NCBI GenBank assembly: GCA_028287105.1
Contig: JAQBQH010000095.1
Location: 1-32,079, forward strand
DNA from: Myxococcales bacterium
GTDB taxonomy: Bacteria > Myxococcota_A > Polyangia > Palsa-1104
Length of the DNA: 32,079 nucleotides
Reading direction: 5' to 3'
The translations under genes and the position numbers were made by a program. This document shows positions 25,049 to 32,079 of the stretch, in pieces (the first letter of the stretch is position 1; each line of letters opens with the position of its first letter). Under the pieces are notes generated by a model. It worked only from the letters and a program-made list of their open reading frames with translations, ran no database searches and was not told the DNA's origin.

Positions 25049-25676
25049 TGTGGTCTAGCTTCTCCGCCAGACCCTTCCGATAGAACCGCCGCACCTCGCC
25101 GAGCATGTCGTCGATCGCGTGGGAGCGCACGAAGCGCTGCTCGAGCGACGCCGCGTACTCGTCGGCTGCCGAGTTGGCCAGCTCGTAGCGCTCGCGCTCT
25201 TCGCGCGACAGATCCCCCGCGAAGGTGACGCGCGTGAACAGCCGCGCTCGCAGATCCGCCGGCGGCCCGCCGCTTTGATTCCAGCTCACCAGGAGCGCCA
25301 CCAGGTACTTATCGACCTCGGCCTGCAGCTCCAGCTCCGCCGCCGACACGGGCCGATCCTGCCGCGCGCGGTGCACGAGGTAGACGAAGTGGCTCACCCC
25401 TTCGACGGCGAGCAGGAAGTCCTGCAGGTTGTGCTGGTCGAGCCGCCGGCGCGGGTCGCGCATGGCCAGGTTCTCCAGCGTCCGCTCGTCGACGAACAGC
25501 CCCAGCTGGAGCCCATCCTGCTCGGGCTTGATGAAGAGCTGCTCGCGCGGCGTGCGCTCGGTGTGGAGCGCATCGCGCTCTTCGCCACCGACGAGAAAAT
25601 CACAAACGTCGAGGTCCGTCTCGACGCGATACATCGACTCCAGCCCGCCCTGCAGCGCCCGCAGGACTGCGGGCAT
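25029..25676 (-). CDS. Uncharacterised protein, second gene of a pair
   Basis: ATG 25676 overlaps the stop of the preceding gene by one base (TAATG) and gives 215 residues; a longer frame exists upstream, but the coupling favours this start. No signal peptide or TM is seen. Notable segments are LESMYRVETDLDVCDFLVGG, PREQLFIKPEQDGLQLGLFV, HNLQDFLLAVEGVSHFVYLV and AAELELQAEVDKYLVALLVS, which look like a conserved alpha/beta fold followed by a charged helical C-terminus (LSREERERYELANSAADEYA). I do not recognise a family. The gene pair resembles conserved hypothetical pairs I associate with myxobacteria, but this is from memory only. Confidence 0.6.
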   Translation of the reverse strand: MPAVLRALQGGLESMYRVETDLDVCDFLVGGEERDALHTERTPREQLFIKPEQDGLQLGLFVDERTLENLAMRDPRRRLDQHNLQDFLLAVEGVSHFVYLVHRARQDRPVSAAELELQAEVDKYLVALLVSWNQSGGPPADLRARLFTRVTFAGDLSREERERYELANSAADEYAASLEQRFVRSHAIDDMLGEVRRFYRKGLAEKLDHISQLAA

Positions 25677-26239
25677 TACTGGAGCTCCCCCTTGCGCGGC
25701 AGGACGCCCTGCGCCCGCAAGCGCCGCTCCATCCACTCCGAGCCGGTTCGCAGCCAGCGCTCGTAGAGCTGCACGAGGTTGTGATTGCCGGTCATTGTCT
25801 CTTCGGCGACCTCGGCGAAGACGTCGACGTAGCGTGGGAATTTATTGCCCAGCTCGTCATAGACCTCGCCGAACACGATCGAGTGCTGGTTGCCGCGGAA
25901 ATAGCGCGCCAGCTCCATGTACGCGGCGCCGCCCATCTGAATGTAGTAGTCGACGTCCACGAGCTTGCGCTGCAGCGAATCGGAGAAGAATCCCGACACG
26001 TACAGCGAGGTGTCCCCGACGTCCTTGAGCTGGCGGATGCGCTCGTCCGGCGAATTGACCGCCTGGGCGAGCTTGAGCGCCAGCGGCTCGTCGTCGGGCG
26101 GCGCCTTGAGGAAATCGGAAAGGAGACTGACCAGGTAACACTCGGTTGGGGTGGTGGTGTCGACTTTCTGGTTGCGAATTGCTTCCGCCACCAGGTCCTG
26201 GAAAAACTCTGCGACCGACTCGTTTACCTTCAGCTCCAT
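25676..26239 (-). CDS. Uncharacterised soluble protein, first gene of a pair
   Basis: ATG 26239 is chosen because AAGGAGG (26256-26250) lies 10 nt upstream and the protein then starts cleanly (MELKVNESVAEFFQDLVAEA). The frame stays open 92 codons further, but that extension runs through the divergent promoter region. The 187-residue product is mostly helical, with ECYLVSLLSDFLKAPPDDEP, VDYYIQMGGAAYMELARYFR and VYDELGNKFPRYVDVFAEVA, and ends with RTGSEWMERRLRAQGVLP. It has no signal or TM, so it is cytoplasmic. It is coupled to the next gene by TAATG. No known family is recognised. It is divergent from groES. Confidence 0.65.
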   Translation of the reverse strand: MELKVNESVAEFFQDLVAEAIRNQKVDTTTPTECYLVSLLSDFLKAPPDDEPLALKLAQAVNSPDERIRQLKDVGDTSLYVSGFFSDSLQRKLVDVDYYIQMGGAAYMELARYFRGNQHSIVFGEVYDELGNKFPRYVDVFAEVAEETMTGNHNLVQLYERWLRTGSEWMERRLRAQGVLPRKGELQ

Positions 26240-26427
26240 CGCAGCTCGTCCTCCTTCACCTAGATGATCGGTCCCGCGACCCATAAGATCAATTTTCGTC
26301 TTTGTTTCTAACCCCCTAACAGCTCCTGCAGGAGGCATTCCCCGGCCCTCGAAAGTCCCACCAGGGCCTACAAAATACGGGAATGTGCGTAAGTCGAAAT
26401 TCGAAACGAATTCACGCAAAAGACTCT
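26240..26427. other. Divergent intergenic region between the gene pair and groESL
   Basis: This stretch is rich in dyads. It contains the 12-bp palindrome CTCCTGCAGGAG (26323-26334) and AATTCG-AAA-CGAATT (26398-26412). A 9-bp sequence GCATTCCCC (26335-26343) has its exact inverse GGGGAATGC at 26439-26447, overlapping the groESL promoter. A weak - strand promoter (TTGATC, 17 bp, GATCAT) could serve the gene pair. No small RNA gene is evident. Confidence 0.4.
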
Positions 26428-26454
26428 TGCGCGTGTGTGGGGAATGCTTACGAT
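26427..26454 (+). promoter_or_regulatory. Predicted groESL promoter
   Basis: TTGCGC (26427-26432), 16 bp, TACGAT (26449-26454). Transcription would begin near 26461, immediately before the CIRCE operator. Confidence 0.5.
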
Positions 26455-26463
26455 GCGCGCCTG

Positions 26464-26490
26464 TTAGCACTCGTCTTTTGTGAGTGCTAA
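26464..26490. promoter_or_regulatory. CIRCE operator (HrcA binding site)
   Basis: TTAGCACTC (26464-26472), nine bases, GAGTGCTAA (26482-26490): a perfect match to the CIRCE inverted repeat. HrcA binds CIRCE and represses groESL until heat shock. It lies at the predicted start of transcription, where binding would block the polymerase. Confidence 0.97.
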
Positions 26491-26527
26491 CGATCTGCGT
26501 TACATCGTTGGCCAACTGGAGGAGAGT

Positions 26528-28503
<1,976 letters not shown>

Positions 28504-28541
28504 TTGCCCGGCCCTCCGGCCGACTCGTAAGGTAGAAATGA

Positions 28542-28577
28542 AAAGGGCCCTGGGGAAACCCAGGGCCCTTTGTTTTT
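28542..28577. terminator. Intrinsic terminator after groEL
   Basis: A perfect 13-bp stem (AAAGGGCCCTGGG at 28542-28554, CCCAGGGCCCTTT at 28559-28571) with a GAAA loop is followed by T-rich TTTGTTTTT. It should stop groESL transcription and, from the other side, could act weakly on the convergent HhH gene. Confidence 0.95.
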
Positions 28578-28597
28578 GGTGGAGTGAAAAGCGACGG

Positions 28598-28687
28598 CTG
28601 AGTGGAGGCAGCCTGCTGAGCGAAGAGCTACGGCTGAGCGGAGAGCTACTGCTGAGCGAAGAGCTACTGCTGAGCGGAGTGGCTGAT
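28598..28687. repeat. 18-bp tandem repeat spanning the 3' end of the HhH gene
   Basis: Units start at 28598, 28616, 28634, 28652 and 28670, based on CTGAGCGAAGAGCTACTG. The inner units differ at one or two bases, while the outer two are more diverged. The stop codon of the - strand gene (TAG at 28666-28664) lies in one unit, and a further TAG or its near copy recurs in the units beyond it. Confidence 0.85.
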
Positions 28688-29047
28688 GCTGGCGGTCTGG
28701 ACGGCTTCGCCGACGGTCTTGACGGAATCGAGGACCTGCAGCGGCAGCCGGCGGATGCGACGGTAATCGGACTCGCCGTCGGTCTTGAGGTGATCGGCGG
28801 CATCGACGGGCAGCGTCAGCGTCTGCAGGTCGGAGATCGGCCCCTTGGCGCGCAGCTGCAGGATGCTGTCGACGACGGCGCGGTCGAGACCCGGCACCGT
28901 CAGCAGCTGGTCGCGCGTGGCGCAGTTGACGTTGAGCTTACCCAGCACACGAATGTCCTCACTTTGGACAGCGGCAACTGGGCTGGCCGCTTTTGCAGCC
29001 GCCACCGTCGAGATAAGTAGTGCAGTTACACACATTAGACTACGCAT
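28664..29047 (-). CDS. Secreted ComEA-like helix-hairpin-helix protein
   Basis: The 127-residue protein has a signal peptide (SLMCVTALLISTVAAAKA|AS) and one ComEA-type HhH unit: GKLNVNCATRDQLLTVPGLD then RAVVDSILQLRAKGPISDLQ (about 36-76). ComEA-like proteins bind DNA in the periplasm during natural transformation. Here a charged C-terminal extension of about 50 residues follows (DYRRIRRLPLQVLDSVKTVG), so other ligands are possible. ATG 29047 has AGGT about 8 nt upstream. The gene has a sigma-54 type promoter, which ties it to enhancer-controlled expression. Its last codons lie in the tandem repeat. It is convergent with groEL. Confidence 0.75.
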   Translation of the reverse strand: MRSLMCVTALLISTVAAAKAASPVAAVQSEDIRVLGKLNVNCATRDQLLTVPGLDRAVVDSILQLRAKGPISDLQTLTLPVDAADHLKTDGESDYRRIRRLPLQVLDSVKTVGEAVQTASISHSAQQ

Positions 29048-29263
29048 GTTGTTTACCTAGAGCCCCCGTGACAGCCGAAGAGCAGTTGTCGTGCCAAGCA
29101 CCACGTCCGCTTTTCCATGCGCAATGCTACGGAAGTGCTGGAAATTTCTTCCTTGGGAAGATGGCGATGCGGTCGGAACGCCCCACGATCCTGAGAACTG
29201 CCGACCCCGGGGGAGGGTCGATTCGGCGCGATGGAGGGGGGCGCGGTCTGAGGCGGCGCGGGT
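29048..29263. other. Upstream region of the HhH gene
   Basis: The 216-bp gap holds the sigma-54 promoter and, about 43 bp further upstream of it, GGAAATTTCTTCC (29140-29152), an imperfect dyad that could be an activator site. The part nearest 29264 is G-rich and featureless. Confidence 0.45.
29081..29097 (-). promoter_or_regulatory. Sigma-54 (RpoN) promoter for the HhH gene
   Basis: On the - strand the sequence is TTGGCACGACAACTGCT. Compared with the consensus TGGCACG-N4-TTGCW, it has the invariant GG and GC at the correct spacing and one mismatch (CTGC for TTGC). The start of transcription would be near 29070, leaving a leader of about 23 nt with an AGGT site. Confidence 0.78.
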
Positions 29264-29989
29264 CTAGGCCGAGCCGTCGCCGCGGATGTCGAGCACCATG
29301 CGTCCGACCTCGGTGCCGCCCTTGCGGATCTCGAGCTCGTAGCGCGCGGCGGTGAGCGCGCTGAAGGTGCAGCGCCCGTTCTCCGTCGGTGAGGAGTCGA
29401 CCGGGCGGCCGTCGCGGAGCAGCTTGACGCGGACGCCGTCGAGCGGCGTGCCGCCCTGGGTCACCTCGATCTGCACGTCGACCCCCTGCGGCTGCACCGG
29501 CTCGAGCGCCAGGCGCGCATCGATCGCGCCCGATTCGAACGGATAGTGCGAGACGAACTCGAAGAAGCTGGTCGGCTGCGCCGGCGCCGACGAGCGGACG
29601 GCCAAAGCCGGCTCGAGGCCGCGCGGCAAATCGGTGCCACGAAGGAAGGTGAGCACGCCTTCGGAGAGGCGGAAGACGAAGCGCGACGCCAGGTTGACCG
29701 CGCGTCGTCCGACGGGGTCCGCCTTGGCGACGGGGCCCCAGCCGGTCTCGGCGAGCGCTTCGGCGACGACGGCCACGCGCGCCGACGCCTCGGGATGATC
29801 GGCCAGGCGGGTCTCGAACGCGGCGCGCTCGTCGCCGCTCATGGTGCCGTCGACGTAGCGCAGGAGGTCGTCGTCCGACGGATCGTCGGGTCCCGGCGCA
29901 GGCACCGGCTCGGACGCGCGAACCGCACGCAAGCGCGCGCTCATCGCGGCGTCCAGCTCGTCTCTCTGCGTATTTTCGTCGTCTGCCAT
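29264..29989 (-). CDS. Probable anti-sigma factor without zinc motif, beta-sandwich C-terminus
   Basis: The gene lies 9 bp after an ECF sigma factor gene in the same direction, the usual place for an anti-sigma factor. The 241-residue product has DDDLLRYVDGTMSGDERAAF then ETRLADHPEA (about 39-68), which matches the N-terminal helical part of anti-sigma domains, but the HxxxCxxC zinc ligands are absent. No TM helix is evident, so it would be a soluble anti-sigma protein. The C-terminal 90 residues (VQIEVTQGGTPLDGVRVKLL ... CTFSALTAARYELEIRKGG) look like a carboxypeptidase-regulatory/Cna-B sandwich, which might sense a ligand. ATG 29989 follows AAGG. The role rests on position plus the short motif. 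Confidence 0.6.
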   Translation of the reverse strand: MADDENTQRDELDAAMSARLRAVRASEPVPAPGPDDPSDDDLLRYVDGTMSGDERAAFETRLADHPEASARVAVVAEALAETGWGPVAKADPVGRRAVNLASRFVFRLSEGVLTFLRGTDLPRGLEPALAVRSSAPAQPTSFFEFVSHYPFESGAIDARLALEPVQPQGVDVQIEVTQGGTPLDGVRVKLLRDGRPVDSSPTENGRCTFSALTAARYELEIRKGGTEVGRMVLDIRGDGSA

Positions 29990-29998
29990 CTTACCTTG

Positions 29999-30649
29999 CT
30001 ACGCGCGCGGCGCCTCGCCCTTCCTGGTCCGACCAGGTTGAGTCTTGCTGACGATGATACGGAGCTTTTCCCGAATCTTGTTCTTGCGACTGTAGACCGT
30101 GTTCACCGAGATCGACATCAAGCTCGCGATGACCTCGGGGTCGAGCTCCTGGACATAGTAGTAGTCCATGAACAGGCGGTCGGCCGGGGACAGCTGGGCG
30201 ATGGCCGCGCGCAGCTCGCGCGCGTCGTCTTCGGCCTCGAGCGCGTCGGACGCGAGCAGCTCTTCGCTCTGCAGCGGCACCGGCGCGGTGTCGTCGAGCG
30301 CGACCGCCTGCCAGACCTCGGTCGGTGCGCGGCGACGGAGCGCGTCGTGCGCGGTGTTGGTGGCGATGAGCCCGATCCAGCTCGACAGCTTGTAGCCGCG
30401 CGTCGCATCGAAGGCGCGCAGCTTCTTGTAGTCGTCCTTGACGATGTTGAGCGCCGTCGCCGAGACGAGATCCTCGACGTCCTCGTCGTTGAACGCGGCG
30501 CCATAGCGACGCATCACCTTGCGAATGCAGCTGATGACCAGCCGCTCGTACTTCGCGAAGAATGTGGGCCAGGCCGCCGGCTCGCGCGCGAGGACGGCTT
30601 GCACCAGCTCGTCCTCGGGAAGCGCGTCATACGCGTTGCGCAGCGCCAC
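29999..30649 (-). CDS. ECF-type RNA polymerase sigma factor
   Basis: It directs RNA polymerase to a specific promoter set. GTG 30649 gives 216 residues. Region 2 is at about 30-112: FFAKYERLVISCIRKVMRRY, DEDVEDLVSATALNIVKDDY, KLSSWIGLIATNTAHDALRR. Region 4 is at about 150-195: LSPADRLFMDYYYVQELDPE, SLMSISVNTVYSRKNKIREK (helix-turn-helix). There is a linker of about 35 residues and a basic C-terminal tail. No Shine-Dalgarno is visible, and the gene starts 9 bp after the outer-membrane barrel gene ends, so it is probably translated from the same mRNA. The next gene is a likely anti-sigma factor. Confidence 0.85.
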   Translation of the reverse strand: MALRNAYDALPEDELVQAVLAREPAAWPTFFAKYERLVISCIRKVMRRYGAAFNDEDVEDLVSATALNIVKDDYKKLRAFDATRGYKLSSWIGLIATNTAHDALRRRAPTEVWQAVALDDTAPVPLQSEELLASDALEAEDDARELRAAIAQLSPADRLFMDYYYVQELDPEVIASLMSISVNTVYSRKNKIREKLRIIVSKTQPGRTRKGEAPRA

Positions 30650-30658
30650 CCATGATGT

Positions 30659-31795
30659 CTAACGCGCACCCACACGATAGGTCAACCCGAAGTACACGAC
30701 TTGACGCAGAAAAGAGACGGGCGAGGGCGAGATCTCGTTGGTGTAGACCGAGTAGCGCGCGTTGACCGCGACGCCGCTTCTGCCGATGGGGCGCTCGAGG
30801 TCGACGATCACCGACGGGCGATTCTCGTCTTCGATGGGCACGAGGTTGGAGGTGTTGATGGCGCGGTCGAGCAGCACGGGGTCGAGGTAGCGGGTCACCC
30901 AGATCTGCGCCTTCACCGTCGCGTAGAGGTTCCACGGGAAGCGATAGCCGAGCTTGAGCGTGACCACGTGGCGGAGCAGCGACTGGCCGAAGCTGTTCGA
31001 CGTGTTGAGCTGCACGCCGTAGCCGGCACCGACGAGGAGCGGACCGACGTAGGTCACCTCGAATCCGGCCTCGTGGTACCAGTCGCGCCGCAGCGCCGCG
31101 CCGGCGACGAGACAGCGCTCGAGAATTTCATGGCCGTAGGCGCAGAGCTTGAGCGGGTCGGGGTTGTTGTCCTGCTGGAACTCCTGGACGACGCCGGAGA
31201 AGAAGCGGCGCTCGATCTGGTAGCTGCCGGCGATGTCGAGCTCATGATCGTCGTTGGCGCCGAAGTGCAGCCGCGTGATGGCGAAGGCGTTGGCCTGACC
31301 GGCGTCGAAGTTGAAGTAGGGATCCGGTTTGTACTGCAGGCCGCGATAGCCGCCGGTGAGCCAGACTTCGCCCAGTCGATCGATGAAGTAGAGGCGCGCG
31401 CGGGCGGTGCCGGTGCGAAAATCGCGGTGGCGGTAGGGCGGGTAGTCCATCTGCGACGCGTCGTAGTAGTCGCCGAGGGCCGCGATGTGGAGAAAGCGGG
31501 TCACGCGCACGCGATCCTGCAGCGCGATCTGGCCGGCGAGGACGTTCTGATCGAAGACGTTGAGGTCGGTGTAGAGCTTGCCGCCGATGTTGCCCGCGAG
31601 GCTGAGCACGTTGTTGCCGCTGCGCCACGCGAAGTCGGCGTAGATCGTCGAGCGGATGACGAAGCTGTCGAGGGCGTGGTCGGGCGACTCGGCGCCGGCG
31701 ACCACTTCGGCGCGGTTGGCGTTGGTGTCGTATTCGGCTCCGAGCGAGAGCGTCAGGCCGAATCGGACAGCCGCCAACGCGGCGAGCGCGAGCAC
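30659..31795 (-). CDS. Outer-membrane beta-barrel protein
   Basis: The 378-residue protein is built of alternating amphipathic strands such as RFGLTLSLGAEYDTNANR, FVIRSTIYADFAWRSG, RARLYFIDRLGEVWLTGGYR, AGFEVTYVGPLLVGAGYGVQ and VVYFGLTYRVGAR, and ends near an aromatic strand, as barrels do. GTG 31795 is the only possible start after an in-frame TAA, yet the signal peptide is then only about nine residues (LALAALAA) before the first strand. Either the start of the gene is damaged by a frameshift or export depends on an unusual leader. It lies 9 bp before the sigma gene, which suggests an envelope-sensing unit. No specific barrel family was identified. Confidence 0.65.
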   Translation of the reverse strand: MLALAALAAVRFGLTLSLGAEYDTNANRAEVVAGAESPDHALDSFVIRSTIYADFAWRSGNNVLSLAGNIGGKLYTDLNVFDQNVLAGQIALQDRVRVTRFLHIAALGDYYDASQMDYPPYRHRDFRTGTARARLYFIDRLGEVWLTGGYRGLQYKPDPYFNFDAGQANAFAITRLHFGANDDHELDIAGSYQIERRFFSGVVQEFQQDNNPDPLKLCAYGHEILERCLVAGAALRRDWYHEAGFEVTYVGPLLVGAGYGVQLNTSNSFGQSLLRHVVTLKLGYRFPWNLYATVKAQIWVTRYLDPVLLDRAINTSNLVPIEDENRPSVIVDLERPIGRSGVAVNARYSVYTNEISPSPVSFLRQVVYFGLTYRVGAR

Positions 31796-31807
31796 CGGCC
31801 GAGCTTA

Positions 31808-32079
31808 CTACTTCTTGTGCTTCAGCTCGTCGGCGCGTTGCGACAAGGCGCGGGCGCGGCGGTCGAGCTCATTGGCCATGCCCTGGAGCTCGCCCTGGGC
31901 GCGGCGCAGGGCGCGGAGCTGGCGATCGAAGTCGTCGCCGGCGTCGGAGCGGCGGAGCTCGTCGAGCGTGGCGGGGTCGACCAGGTTGCGCAGAACGGTC
32001 GCGGTGCCGCTGTCGGCGGGCCCCTGCGCGCCGGTGCCGCCGGTGCCGCCGGTGGTGCCGCCCGAGCCGCCGCCGCCGG
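31808..32079 (-). CDS. C-terminal part of a Gly-rich/coiled-coil protein (partial)
   Basis: The frame enters from the right edge and ends with TAG at 31810-31808. The visible 89 residues begin with a Gly/Thr/Ser linker (GGGGSGGTTGGTGGTGAQGP), continue with TATVLRNLVDPATLDELRRS, and end in a heptad-like charged helix (FDRQLRALRRAQGELQGMAN, then ELDRRARALSQRADELKHKK). It precedes the barrel gene by 12 bp on the same strand and so is probably in the same operon. Its N-terminus, and thus any signal peptide, lies outside the window. Confidence 0.6.
   Translation of the reverse strand, partial: GGGGSGGTTGGTGGTGAQGPADSGTATVLRNLVDPATLDELRRSDAGDDFDRQLRALRRAQGELQGMANELDRRARALSQRADELKHKK

Noticed and set aside
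26240-26515. N-terminal extension of the unknown protein at 25676-26239
   Set aside because: The longer frame crosses the divergent promoter and CIRCE; AAGGAGG before ATG 26239 gives a natural start.
26480-26527. N-terminal extension of GroES from an earlier start
   Set aside because: It would place codons in the CIRCE element, and the GGAGGAG site marks ATG 26528, which gives the standard GroES length.

Overview
The window looks like chromosomal DNA of a high-GC Gram-negative bacterium, most likely a myxobacterium or relative (Myxococcota/Deltaproteobacteria). The reasons are strongly G/C-biased third codon positions, a PilZ domain of the kind common in myxobacteria (NLSTGG motif), a TPR lipoprotein-like protein ending in an AgmX/PglI-type domain, many short secreted or single-span proteins with Pro/Ala-rich tails, and one strong sigma-54 promoter. 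No rRNA, tRNA, insertion sequence, prophage or CRISPR array was seen. This assignment is inference from family content; no search was run.

Layout. 1-2446 (+): the end of an unknown gene, then a periplasmic solute-binding protein overlapping a two-TM sensor with a degenerate SpoIIE/PP2C-like domain. 2453-3493 (-): a secreted PEGA-like protein. 3717-7428 (+): a single-TM protein, a DHH-motif protein, a DUF5658-like membrane protein, a serine acetyltransferase and a NAPE-PLD-like metallo-hydrolase. 7415-9229 (-): a large secreted protein, possibly related to NodB deacetylases. 9406-11503 (+): a lytic-transglycosylase-like protein, dCMP deaminase and an M15/DUF882 peptidase. 11558-15771 (+): type IIA topoisomerase subunits A then B (parC-parE-like). 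15816-16778 (+): a half-length PduL-like protein and a small helical protein. 16932-20713: DAHP synthase, a convergent small membrane protein, and two tandem paralogous TPR proteins. 20746-23868 (+): deoxynucleoside kinase, panB, panC and a DUF502 protein. 23987-25048 (+): a TTG-started twin-PilZ membrane protein. 25029-26239 (-): two overlapping uncharacterised genes. 26464-28577: CIRCE operator, groES, groEL and an intrinsic terminator. 28664-32079 (-): a ComEA-like HhH protein with a sigma-54 promoter, an anti-sigma-like protein, an ECF sigma factor, an outer-membrane barrel and a partial coiled-coil protein.

How the genes fit together. Much is housekeeping: topoisomerase, chaperonin, pantothenate, aromatic and cysteine synthesis, and deoxynucleotide salvage. 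Between these sit envelope and signalling modules: the binding-protein/pseudo-phosphatase pair, the PilZ anchor and the barrel/sigma/anti-sigma run.

The most striking property is not a single gene. At least eight start codons lie only 6-8 nt downstream of a -10-like hexamer, several with a matching -35 at 17-18 bp and no Shine-Dalgarno. This predicts widespread leaderless or nearly leaderless mRNAs, alongside a second class of genes with strong GGAGG sites. Other candidates for something new are the half-PduL lacking metal histidines, the pseudo-phosphatase receptor pair, the tandem TPR paralogues with a decaying AgmX domain, and the sigma-54-driven HhH gene whose stop codon lies inside an 18-bp tandem repeat.
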